A model generated the notes under the pieces. That model made no database searches, was not told the origin of the DNA, and saw only the letters and a program-made list of their open reading frames with translations. This document shows positions 1 through 9,380 of a DNA stretch of 64,000 nt, one piece after another. Position 1 is the first letter of the stretch, and each line of letters starts with the position of its first letter. The DNA comes from Furcasterigmium furcatum (taxonomy: Eukaryota; Ascomycota; Sordariomycetes; Glomerellales; Plectosphaerellaceae), in the NCBI GenBank assembly GCA_001599815.1, contig BCIA01000007.1, positions 248,001 to 312,000 on the forward strand. Reading direction: 5' to 3'. The position numbers were made by a program, and so were the translations under genes.

Positions 1-2
1 TC

Positions 3-1160
3 ACGACGATCCAGGCCTGCGTGCTGCTGGGCGCCGTCAGCATTGTCGAGGGTGAAGCCGGAGCCGAGACGGTGCTGTATGCCGCCGCATGTCGAATCGC
101 CAACTTTCTGGACCTCCCGAACATGCCCACGCCGGATCCGTTGCAGCGAGAGATTCACGTTCGAGGTAAAGTCTCAGCCGCGCTTCATCCCCACGACAGA
201 AATATACTGACTCGGCCTCAAGTGTACTGGTCTCTGTGCATGATTGACGTGTGGTCTTCGACGGGCGTAAATCTGCCGCGCCTCATGAACCGCCGCCTCG
301 ACATCCCCCTGCCGATGAACGAGTCGACATTCCTGAACATGAGTCGAGCAAGCAGCAATCCCTTTGATTTCATACTCTCGCCAAACCGTGAAGATTCGCT
401 TCTTGGCCAGAACATCAAGCTCAACGGAATCCTCATGAAGGTCAACGACGCCATCAAGGCCCTGACCTCCGACTCGACCGTCACCAACATCGACGAGACT
501 GTCTCGTCCCTCTCCCAGGAACTCGAGGCCTGGGAGATCGCTCTGCCGCCTAACATTCGTGATACCCCTTCCAACCTGCACGCGTTTGCTTCTCAAGGCC
601 AAGGCCGCATGTTTATTTCCGTTCACGTCAGCCATTATCATTTCAGCCAGCTCCTCTTCTACCAGTACCTGGACGAGCAGCAGCGGTTCCCCGCCTCGCT
701 CACGGCGCAGGCGTTCGCCCGCAAGTGCAAGGACAACGCCGTGTCGCTGTCCCGCATCATCGACCTCGCAAACACCACCCCCGGCTGCGACTGCTTCTTC
801 AACATGCTGGGCCACATCATCGTCATCACGTCCTCCGTGTTCATCCACACGCTCCTCTTCGAGACGGACGAGGCCGAGATCGCGGCAGCGCGGGCGCAGC
901 TGGAGCGCAACTTCAACTCCCTCGTCACGCTGCGGCAGTACTGGCCGGCCCTGGAGGTGTGCTTCGCGCGGCTCAAGACGTTCCACGAGCTGTGCCGCAA
1001 GAGCACCAACACGAGCTACCGCATGGACAGGTGGATGCTGCGGTTCCTGACCGAGTTCGCGCGGCCCATCGACGAGAAGGAGCGGGAGGAGGAGGGCACG
1101 GTCGACCTCGACCGCTGGAGCATCGGGAACATTGGCATCAGCCCGGAGAACTGGGCGTGA
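3..1160 (+). CDS. Fungal-specific transcription factor, C-terminal part (5' end outside window)
   Basis: The frame is open from the window edge to a TGA at 1158-1160. It encodes the middle and end of a fungal transcription factor regulatory domain (Fungal_trans, PF04082 type): a helical segment with VYWSLCMIDVWSS, then DIPLP, and a late RFLTEFARP block. The DNA-binding domain lies upstream of the window. A 57-bp intron at 166-222 (GTAAAG donor, CTGAC branch, AAG acceptor) is likely, because removing it joins VR directly to VYWSLCMIDVW, the usual spacing in the family. The intron is a multiple of three and has no stop, so a naive translation reads through it. Nuclear regulator by family; its targets cannot be read from this fragment. 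Confidence 0.85.
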   Translation, partial: TTIQACVLLGAVSIVEGEAGAETVLYAAACRIANFLDLPNMPTPDPLQREIHVRGKVSAALHPHDRNILTRPQVYWSLCMIDVWSSTGVNLPRLMNRRLDIPLPMNESTFLNMSRASSNPFDFILSPNREDSLLGQNIKLNGILMKVNDAIKALTSDSTVTNIDETVSSLSQELEAWEIALPPNIRDTPSNLHAFASQGQGRMFISVHVSHYHFSQLLFYQYLDEQQRFPASLTAQAFARKCKDNAVSLSRIIDLANTTPGCDCFFNMLGHIIVITSSVFIHTLLFETDEAEIAAARAQLERNFNSLVTLRQYWPALEVCFARLKTFHELCRKSTNTSYRMDRWMLRFLTEFARPIDEKEREEEGTVDLDRWSIGNIGISPENWA

Positions 1161-3381
1161 GGGGGCGTCTGTCTGAGGTCGGGTTCGGGTATTTTAGTCA
1201 CGGCCACATCTATGTATCTATGTATGGGCACTGGGATATCAACGGAGGTAAGGAAGGCCATGGCTTGGCAGGCACGGTCACACCCATGACGAATTTACGA
1301 TATCAAGATCAAGGACCGAGCCCCCGTGCAACATGCTCGCGCCGCACATGGAAAGAATCCCTGAAGCGACCTACAGCGCTACTACCGGAGGAGGCGCCGT
1401 CGGATCCCGTCCCGAACGCGCACAGGCAAGGATCGATGACAGCGGCTTACGCGTGCCTGGTATTGGGCAGGGAGCGGCGGCACGCGAATGGAGAAGAAGA
1501 GCGCGCACGATCTGGATCGGCAAAGCTGTGGAGCATATTTCACTGCGTCGAGGAAGTGAGGCTCGGACCTGGTAAACGGTCGGCACGCAACCGAGAAGGA
1601 TGCGACGCTGCGCCGCGGGCGGTAAAGGGGGATCTACAGGAGGTGGTCCTGGCATCGTCTGATGTCTGCGAGCAGAGCCCGAAGGGGCATGCCAACCTGC
1701 ATGGAAACGGGTGATGCGGGCTGGCGGTGCATGAAGGGCGGCTTGAGGGGCGCCTGATGAGACGCGATGGCAGGCCACGGCGTTTGAATCTCGGGACTGG
1801 GCCCGATCGACGTCACTCTCTGCGCTGGAGGACGAAATTGGCGGTTGACGACGGAGACCTTGGCGATGAAGCAGATAAATTGGTACCAATTTTGACGCTG
1901 GGGGAGGGCCCCAGTGTTTCAGGGCACTGAGGCCTGGAGACCTTTTGGGAGTGTCCGACAGGGGCTTCTCGGCAGGGGAAGCCAATGGAAGGAGTTGGGG
2001 CGGCGTCTGGCCTCGGTGATTGGCTCGTTTAACCAAACGCTCCCGCTGTACCCCTGAGGGGCTCGACTCAGGGGCGCCGCACGACCCCTGACTGTCCGCC
2101 AGGTTGGGTGAGCTTCTCGGTTGCGCCCCTGGTTCTGGGATGAGAGTGGTGAACAGGATCCTGTCAGTGCTGCTGTTCTCGTCAAGGTTTTGCGCTAGGG
2201 ATGTCCGCTTGAGGCTCAAAACGGGATGGCATCGCGAGCTAGACGCTGGGTAGCATATCGTGGGAACTTAAGCTTAAGTCGCGGAATAAGGTCTCATCTA
2301 GAGTGGTCAACATCCATTCACTGGCGACGGGTGACCCGAGTTCAACGCCACACTCGACCGGTCGCTGGCCATATGCCACCTCCCAAGACTCATCTGCCTC
2401 GCGCCGCCGCTGTCACCGACCCCAGTCCGCCCAGACCGACGGCTGCAGATGGCCCGCTTCCCCTAACCCCCTTGGGGCAAAGACCGAGATGTCCCAGACG
2501 CCGATGGCCAAGGCTGCAGGGCCGGCGGTGGACTGGGCTGGCTCATCAGCAGCACAGAGGCTCAAAGCGCCTCTTCTTCTGCGTGAGAGGCATCTCCATA
2601 TGGTCGCCGAGGCGAGGCATGAACAAGAAAGTGGCTGTTCATCTGAAGGCCGGACCTGCTGATGATCTGCTCCTGGGTCCGCACCGACTTTGATTCGCGT
2701 TGATTGCCTGCCTGAACCTCGTAGACACGGGGTTCCAGACTTTCCAGTTCCTCGCCCAGAGGGTCTCATTTGACATGAAACGGCATGGATTCAGGATCCA
2801 TGGGCCCCCAGCTCCCTGCAAGGCACGGCTCCCCCGCTTGTTCTCCGTTGTTGACCATCGTCCGGCCTATCGAATCGACTCCGAACCCCATCGCATCATG
2901 CTGATGCGCCGACCTGGCTGCAGGGAGGTCGACTCTCGCCATGGTCTTTTCGCCAGGCCTCATCTGACGCCACGCAGTAAGATGCCGGGGGGGCGTGGGG
3001 CTTCACCAAGTTTGACAGGCTGGGCTCATCTCGCGGTGCGTGAGTGGAGGCAGAAGCAACTTGAGGCTGGCAGCAGGGTTGAGTTGTGTTGGGGGCTCCT
3101 CGGCGAGGGTCACGATGGGATATAAGGCATCGTCCTCACACCTCCCTCAGCTTCTCTTTTCCCTTCTCTCCTCACCAGGCTTTTCCGCAGTCATTCATTC
3201 ACACACTCCTTTTTTTGCTCAACGCATTCATTCATTCTTTAGGACTTCATTGACTGAAGTATCCATTCTTTCTTGCCAAGCGCATATTCCGAACTGCTCC
3301 GTCGAAAAACAGCAACCACCCGTACATACCAACAACACTCAGTCTCTTCTTCACTCTTCTCACCCGAAGCAAACTTTCAAA
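1161..3381. other. Intergenic region upstream of the AA9 gene
   Basis: Long non-coding stretch. I see no recognisable protein in any frame; the open frames have no family features. It contains a perfect 14-nt palindrome at 2266-2279, a TATA element at 3121-3127 and a pyrimidine-rich leader (about 3141-3260) leading to the AA9 start codon. Confidence 0.6.
3121..3127 (+). promoter_or_regulatory. TATA box of the AA9 gene
   Basis: TATAAGG followed by a CT-rich stretch with CTTCTCTTTTCCCTTCTCTC, a common fungal core-promoter layout. It lies about 260 bp before the ATG, implying a leader of roughly 200 nt. Confidence 0.5.
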
Positions 3382-4467
3382 ATGCCTTCCTTCAAGTCCA
3401 CCGGTATCCTTTCCGCCCTTGCTGGCGCCGCCTCCGTCATGGCCCACGGCCACGTCCAGAGCGTCATCGCCGACGGCGTCCAGTACGAGGCCTTCGCCCT
3501 GTCCTACTTCTACGACAGCAACCACCCCCTCCTCGTCGGCTGGTCCACCACCGCTACCGACAACGGATTCGTCGAGCCCTCCCAGTTCGGCTCCGGTGAC
3601 ATCATCTGCCACCGTGGCGCTGAGAACGCTGGCGGCCACGCCGTCGTCGCTGCCGGCGGCGAGGTCTTCCTCCAGTGGGACACCTGGCCCGAGTCTCACA
3701 AGGGCCCCGTCATCGACATGCTTGCCCCCTGCGGCGGTGACTGCGCTTCCGTCTCCAAGGAGTCCCTCGAGTTCTTCAAGATCCAGGAGGTCGGCATCGT
3801 CTCCGGCTCCGGTAACCAGGGCACCTGGGCCTCCGACCAGCTGATCGCCAACGGCAACGGCTGGCTCGTCAAGATCCCCGAGACCCTCGCCGCCGGCAAC
3901 TACGTCCTGCGCCACGAGATCATCGCCCACCACGCCTCCGGCTCCCCCAACGGCGCCCAGAACTACCCCCAGTGCATCAACATCCAGGTCACTGGCGGCG
4001 GCTCTGACCTGCCCGCCGGTGTTCTCGGCACTGAGCTGTACACTGCCACCGACCCCGGCATCCTCTTCGACATCTACAACGCCGGCTCCACCTACGACAT
4101 CCCCGGCCCCGCTGCCCCTGCCATCGCCTCTGTTGTTGAGCAGCGCCGCGTGACCGCCGACTCCGAGGGTGATGCCGTCGAGGGCGGCAACGGCGGCTCT
4201 GCTCCTCCTCCTACCACCCCTGCCCCCGGCGGCGACGATGAGGAGGAGGAGGAGGAGACCACCACTCCTCCCCCCACCACCCCTCCCGTCGAGGAGGAGG
4301 AGGAGACCACCACCCCTCCCCCTACCACCACTCCTCCCACCACTCCTCCTACTCCTCCTACCACCCCTCCCACCAACGGTGGTGAGGAGTGCCCCACCGC
4401 TGCCCGTCGCCGTGCTCGCCGCGCTGCCCGTGCCGCCCGCCGCCACGCCCGCGACACCCGCGCCTAA
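3382..4467 (+). CDS. AA9 lytic polysaccharide monooxygenase with acidic Thr/Pro linker and Arg-rich tail
   Basis: Secreted copper enzyme that oxidatively cleaves cellulose or xyloglucan. Single exon, 361 aa. The start at 3382 gives a signal peptide of 21 residues ending MA and exposes His22 as the mature N-terminus (HGHV), required for the copper brace. The second brace His is His106 in SHKGPV and the axial Tyr is Tyr195 in NYPQC; in mature numbering 1, 85 and 174, very close to known AA9 enzymes. The catalytic domain ends near residue 245. No CBM1 follows. Instead there is a Pro/Thr linker with two Glu runs (from residue 287), then GGEEC with Cys337, then a 24-residue tail containing ten Arg. 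The in-frame start at 3040 would bury His22 and is rejected. Confidence 0.95.
   Translation: MPSFKSTGILSALAGAASVMAHGHVQSVIADGVQYEAFALSYFYDSNHPLLVGWSTTATDNGFVEPSQFGSGDIICHRGAENAGGHAVVAAGGEVFLQWDTWPESHKGPVIDMLAPCGGDCASVSKESLEFFKIQEVGIVSGSGNQGTWASDQLIANGNGWLVKIPETLAAGNYVLRHEIIAHHASGSPNGAQNYPQCINIQVTGGGSDLPAGVLGTELYTATDPGILFDIYNAGSTYDIPGPAAPAIASVVEQRRVTADSEGDAVEGGNGGSAPPPTTPAPGGDDEEEEEETTTPPPTTPPVEEEEETTTPPPTTTPPTTPPTPPTTPPTNGGEECPTAARRRARRAARAARRHARDTRA
4225..4380 (+). repeat. Imperfect tandem repeat coding the AA9 acidic/Thr-Pro linker
   Basis: Runs of GAG codons followed by ACC/ACT and CCT/CCC codons occur twice (EEEEEETTTPPPTTPP, then EEEEETTTPPPTTTPP), then degenerate to TPP triplets. The DNA repeat is prone to slippage, so linker length probably differs between strains. 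Confidence 0.8.
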
Positions 4468-5150
4468 GCGATCGGTGCGCATCCGCGGCGCTCCCGCCTT
4501 TTGATGGAGCGCCGCGGGAGGATTCCCGGTGCTCTTCTCCCTCCGGTTTGAGAGGACGAGACCCGAAAAAAGCATTTGTTGGTTTCTAATGTACATAACT
4601 CACCCGTTTTTTGCGCTTTTGGCTTCGTGTATGTACATATATACGTATGACGATCCTTCCCGCCCCCCTCCTGGTTGGGGGGCCGGGTCTGCAAATTATG
4701 AAGACCACGGCGGTGCCGATGTGTTTTTTAGATGGACGGAATGGCGCCGATGAATAGACGCGGTTTCCTGATTGCCTCTTTTGCCAGAAAGTTTCTGTGA
4801 TGTTTCTGTGAAAAGATGTTCTGTGCAGTTTGCGAATTCAATACTGCCCAGATTGGGCTTCTCATCAGTGCTCCCTTTGCCTGGCAGATTCATATGATTC
4901 TCGTAATGTTGAGGCAGAACGCCTGAGATGAATCTTCAAAAGACATCATGAGATAGAACAGGTGAGATGCAGGGGACGGTTACAGAAATGCTAGTCTTAT
5001 TATGCGGCGTATGCCGGCTATGAAGGAGTTGCGCGATCTTGGATATCTTGGTGGAAAGAAACTTCAACACAAACATGGCCATCCCGCCTCTCAGAGGGCG
5101 ACGACGGCCGGGGCAGGGCGAGCGCAGCTCATCGAAACAAAGACTCTCCC
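4468..5150. other. Intergenic region between convergent genes
   Basis: 3' flanks of the AA9 gene and of the SFH5-type gene. More AT-rich than the surrounding coding sequence. No gene or structured element recognised. Confidence 0.6.
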
Positions 5151-6372
5151 TCAGGCCAGCAGCGTCTGCTCGGCGTTGCCCTTGAGCTCGGGCCCCTTGC
5201 CGCCGTACGCGGGAGGGAGCTTCTCGCCGAGGCCCTCGATCTTGGAGGCGCCAAACTCGCTGGCGAGGCTGCCGCCGTTGGACATGGGGTGGAACTTCTG
5301 GAGGGTCTTGGCGGCGACGAAGAGCTTGACGAAGGCGTACATGAAGCCCATGATGCCGGGGACGTTGACGAAGTACTTCTCCTTGAGGGTTTCGGGGTAA
5401 TTCTGGTTGAAGACGGCGACGGTCTGGGTGGAGCTGGCCTTGACCTCGGCGGTGCGGCGGAGGAAGGAGATGGACAGGTAGTCGTGGACCTGGTAGACCT
5501 TGTACGGGTCGTACTCGGCCGTGATGGGCTTCGTGGCGGTGGAGATAGACAGGCGGGCCAGGGAGAGCTCAGCAAGAGCGACGCGCCACTCGATGAACCT
5601 GCGAGGGTTAGCCTTGCGCCTGGCCGTGGATCAGGGGATGAACTCACTCCTCAATGTTGCCGAACGTCTCACTCATGCGGTCGGCGGCGGCGCCGTAGAC
5701 GTTCCAGGTGAAGACGGCCCTCTTCTCGGGGTCGGCGGCGTCATTCTCGCCATACTCGGTGACATAGCCCAGGCCCTCGAACTTGGCCTTGCTGAACGTC
5801 TTCTTGACGAGTTCCAGGGGCTTCGTCGCGGCACGCCATTCCAGGGTCTTCAGGAGCTGGTCCTTGGCCTTGGCGACGTCGCCATCATTGGCGTTCAGGT
5901 ACTTCTGGAAGACAATCTGGGAGGGGACATGAGACTCGGGGTCCTCGAGCGCAACGCCGAAGATCTCCGGGTGAGACTGCGCCTTGAAGGCATCATAGAG
6001 CTGCTGGATGGGCTTGGCGACGGGATTCTCCACGTCCTCTTCGGCAGCAGCGGGAGTCGACTCAGCCTGCTTGGTGTCGGGTTCCTGATCCTTCACTTCG
6101 GCCGCCGGGGCCGGGGCTGCTTCGGACGACGGCTCCTCAGGCTTGGAGTCTTTCTCGGCCTTGGAGTCAGCGACAGGCGCAGCTTCGGCAGTGGCAGCGG
6201 CAGCCGCAGTGGTCTCTGCGGCAGCTGCAGGAGCGGCCTTGTCAGCTTCGGGGGCTTCTTCTTTGGGCTTGGCGGTTTCCACGGCGACAGGGGCCTCAGG
6301 GGCCTCGGCAGCCTGTTCGGCAGCTGGCTTCTGCTCCTCGACGGGAGGGACGGTGGGCTTTTCGTCGGCCAT
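5151..6372 (-). CDS. sfh5: Sec14-family phosphatidylinositol transfer protein, SFH5 type
   Basis: Two exons, 6372-5648 and 5598-5151, with a 49-bp intron (GTGAGT...CAG, 5599-5647); 390 aa. Sec14/CRAL-TRIO proteins exchange phosphatidylinositol between membranes; Sfh5 is the non-classical member linked to the ER and plasma membrane. The first ~115 residues are low-complexity Ala/Glu/Pro. The CRAL-TRIO-N part (NPVAKPIQQLYDAFKAQ) and the lipid-binding domain follow, with VFQKYLNANDGDVAKAKDQL, EFIEWRVALAELSL and ending in a segment (NVPGIMGFMYAFVKLF) like the Sec14 floor and gate. Splicing restores EEFIEWR across the junction. No signal peptide. Longer than the yeast protein because of the N-terminal extension. 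Confidence 0.88.
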
Positions 6373-6881
6373 GGTTGAAAGATCAGTTGATGATGGGATG
6401 ATGAAGCAGAAGAGATGGTGATGATGATGAAGTTGATGAAGAAAAAAAGACCACTACCAGGAGGAGAAAGTGAGACGTCGCAGATTACGCCCCCGTACAC
6501 TATCAGATCCGAGCGCGTTTAGGTGATAATCGGGTGATTAGTGGGGCCGGCTCGCGCCGAGCACCCGGCGGGGCGCGTGGCCTGAGCCAGGAACACTTGG
6601 GATGAGATGAGGGAGACTTGAGATGAAGACGGACTTGGGATGCTGAAATGGAAGGCCAGTCTGAGTCTTGATGATACTTACCAGGTACCAGTTTTACTAG
6701 TTACATTCACTATAGTCCTCGCAAGACACTCGCATCCTCTTGAGACGGACGAGTACGAGTGCTGATGCCCGTCCTGGGCGGGCCTCGTAACAATCGACAA
6801 CGGCGAATGGCGTGCTGAAGAAGTCCCCTTCAATGTTCTCGCCAGATGCAACGTAGGCAAATCCCGAAATCCAGTTCCGCT
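6373..6881. other. Intergenic region (promoter of the SFH5-type gene, 3' flank of the kinase-like gene)
   Basis: No gene recognised. An ATG-rich stretch with AAGATGATGATG-like runs (about 6395-6435) lies just upstream of the SFH5 start. Confidence 0.55.
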
Positions 6882-7954
6882 CTATTGCGGAAGAAGGAAG
6901 TCAATAATCCTCCCAACAGCCTGGTTGTCGCCGTCGACGGTCTCTGCCTTGTCCTCGTCCACCCAACCCTCCGTCCACCCGCCTCCAAAATTAACCAGCC
7001 AGGCCTCATCAGTATCGCCATGAACGAGAACATTGCCCGCCTTGGCATTCCCCCAGACAACCCCAATGCTATGCAGCCAGTCGACTGTCTGTCGAACCTT
7101 GGATGCCCAACGCTCCCTTCGCTCCCTTGGAACCGCCGAGATGTCGTCGATCATAGCCAGTGTCGAGAATTCTTGACCTTCACGTTCCGGCACGAGTTCC
7201 TCCAGGATTCCAATGACCTTGCCGCCATCTGCCGCTTCAACGAGGCCAAGGAGCTTGGGTATGTTGACTGGTGACGTTTGCTGCGCAGCGCGACTGGTGA
7301 TCTTCTCGAGACAATCGAATTCTCTCTGGATCGCCCTGACATACAAGTCTTGTCCTACCTTGGCACACATGTCCCGTCCATTGAGTTTGACATGGGAGAT
7401 GTAGCCGTCTCCGAGTAACTTTTCAACGACTTGGATCTTTGTGGTCTGATACCTCGGTAGTTCCGTGTCTTGTTCAAACTCCAGCTGGAAGGAAACCGAC
7501 GCAAAATGGGGCGTTGGTGCCCCCCAGCTGGGAATGGGGATGACGTTTTTATACCCTTTCTCAGGGGGGTCGGAAAGTTCGAGATGATATGATCCTTCGA
7601 GGAGCAGCTCAAGCCTGCCAGCCACGGTGATGAGGCTGAATGAGTATTGGGGTGGAAAGAGAATCGAATGGAGGTGTGTAGGTTCTGCTGTGGACGGAGG
7701 GGCGAGTTGATCGAAGGTGTGCCGTCCGGCGCCATTGATGGCATCAAGGAGATCGTCTTCGGCGGTGTTCAACTCATCCTCATCGCCCTGGCGACATGCA
7801 GACGTGTACTTGTCGATGAGAATATTTCGGTCGCGTCAGGACACGGATGGCGGTCAAGATCAACAATCATTCTCGTGCCATTCCATCGGATGTGCAAGGT
7901 GACGGCGTCGCCGCAGCCATAAGACGCATGCTCAATGTAGTAAAGCGCGGGCAT
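6882..7954 (-). pseudogene. Kinase-like gene, frameshifted and lacking catalytic Asp residues
   Basis: Reading starts with ATG at 7954 (MPALYYIEHASYGCGDAV) and runs in one frame to DRHPCPDATEIFSS; the continuation KYTSACRQGDEDELNTAEDDLL lies in another frame, which runs to the stop at 6882. The second frame has no usable ATG before its C-terminal half, and no intron fits, so one base appears to be missing near 7811-7820. The family is a fungal protein-kinase-like fold with a WGDAKADNV-type catalytic loop and an IDFGGGYTEGW metal loop. Here these read WGNAKAGNV and VNFGGGWTEGW, so both Asp are Asn. The gene is either a decaying pseudogene or a pseudokinase with a consensus error; I favour decay. 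Confidence 0.7.
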
Positions 7955-8449
7955 TTTCAGCCCTTCAGAGATTCAGAGGGAGGAGGATGCAGGACTCGCA
8001 GCTGTTCGGGTGCTCTGTCGGCGCAGAATAGTAATCCGTCCGGTCTCCCCCCGTTCACACGAGCCAAAAGCTTGTCTCAAAACTCCAGGGCTAAGACCAC
8101 ATATGGCTTGGAATGAGCAGATCAAGCGCCGCCATAGTGGTAGCTCGAGGCAGCAGTGCGGGGTTCATCAAAATCACCCCGACTGCGAAGTGATCATTCT
8201 GCTGGTGGTTAGTCGTGTACCAGTAAGTCGTGCAACAAACAGTGGCGGCAAAGGTACAGAGTTCACGACCGCGCATCTCGCCCCAGCCAGAGCCCGCCAT
8301 CCCTCAAGTGAAGTCGGTCTGTGAGACATCTCGAGGATAAAAGGACGAGCACCAGCTGCCATGAGAACGTTTTCCAGAATGTGAACAGACCTCATCAATC
8401 ACAGAGCCAACAACCCAATTCTCAATTCCTTCAAACCTCCAAGTTCAAC
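7955..8449. other. Divergent intergenic region
   Basis: Lies between the kinase-like gene (-) and the VOC-family gene (+). Contains a TATA-like element at 8336-8344. No other feature recognised. Confidence 0.55.
8336..8344 (+). promoter_or_regulatory. TATA-like box of the VOC-family gene
   Basis: GATAAAAGG, 106 bp before the ATG at 8450. Confidence 0.45.
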
Positions 8450-8947
8450 ATGCCCATCAGCAAGTTCACCACCTGCCTCTGGTTCAACGACCGGGCCGAG
8501 GAAGCCGCCCAGTTCTACACGTCCGTCTTCAAAGACGGCAAAATCCTCCATCGCGAATACTACAGTGACGCCGGCAAGGAGTTCCACGGCCACGAAGCCG
8601 GCAGCCTCATGGTCGTCGAGTTCGAGATCAACGGCCAGAGGTTCGCCGGCCTCAACGGCGGCGACATGTTCAAGTTCAGCGAGGCCATCTCCTTCATGGT
8701 CGACTGCGACGACCAGGACGAGGTCGACTACTACTGGGCCAAGCTCGGCGAGGGCGGCGACGTCAGCCGGCAGCAGTGCGGATGGCTGGCGGACAAGTTC
8801 GGCGTGTCGTGGCAGATCACCCCCAAGTCCCTCAAGAAGATGCTGTCGGACCCGGACAAGGCCAAGGCGGACCGGGCCACCAATGCGATGATGCAGATGA
8901 AGAAGATGGACATTACGGGGTTGGAGAAGGCCTTTGATGGGCAGTAG
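8450..8947 (+). CDS. VOC-superfamily PhnB-like protein (3-demethylubiquinone methyltransferase-like fold)
   Basis: Single exon, 165 aa. The start at 8450 (MPISKFTTCLWFNDRAEEAAQFYTSVF) is the first residue of the conserved domain; the frame is open further upstream, but that part is not conserved in character. The glyoxalase/bleomycin-resistance fold is recognised from CLWFNDRAEEAAQFYTSVF, NGQRFAGLNGG, ISFMVDCDDQDEVDYYWAKL and CGWLADKFGVSWQITP, as in the PF06983 family. Members are often annotated as 3-demethylubiquinone-9 3-methyltransferases, but most are of unproven function. Cytoplasmic by lack of signals. Neighbours give no functional clue. Confidence 0.9.
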   Translation: MPISKFTTCLWFNDRAEEAAQFYTSVFKDGKILHREYYSDAGKEFHGHEAGSLMVVEFEINGQRFAGLNGGDMFKFSEAISFMVDCDDQDEVDYYWAKLGEGGDVSRQQCGWLADKFGVSWQITPKSLKKMLSDPDKAKADRATNAMMQMKKMDITGLEKAFDGQ

Positions 8948-9380
8948 GGGTGGGTGGGATGTGACGGCAAGCATGCGACGTGCTGTGGCTTCTGGATGGG
9001 AGAGACGGGGAGACGATGCGAGGGTTCGCCACATGAGTGACGAGAATGGGAAAGATTGGAATCGCCCACCTGCTTGCGCCAAGTATTACATACAGTTCCT
9101 TCAGGGCCGGCCTGCCCTCAAAATGAGTGCAATTGAAAGACTCTCAACTTCTCCGGGGAGGCCTCTGGTAGCTGCGACTCTGCGAGCATGCCCAGGCCAC
9201 AGCCTGATCACGAGTGACAACCAACGCCTCATTCAGCCCACCCAATTGGAACCTGCATAACGGATGCCCGCCGTCTCGGTCTCGATTAGTCTCTCGGGAG
9301 TCACTGCTAGGATCAGGCTCTGACTCCTCACTCCTCTCCGATCAAGACACGCGACCCCTCGCCCGGAGTCAAGCGGCGGT
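8948..9380. other. Intergenic region upstream of the GTPase-fusion gene
   Basis: No coding or structural feature recognised. Confidence 0.5.

Noticed and set aside
1371..2219. 282-codon minus-strand frame in the AA9 upstream region
   Set aside because: Pro/Arg/Ser-rich, no family pattern, no supporting splice or promoter signals.
3247..4596. 449-codon open frame antisense to the AA9 gene
   Set aside because: Gly/Val/Leu-rich mirror of a GC-rich gene with strong third-position bias; no independent family signature or start context.
5500..6378. 292-codon plus-strand frame over the SFH5-type gene
   Set aside because: Antisense shadow of a well-supported two-exon Sec14-family gene.
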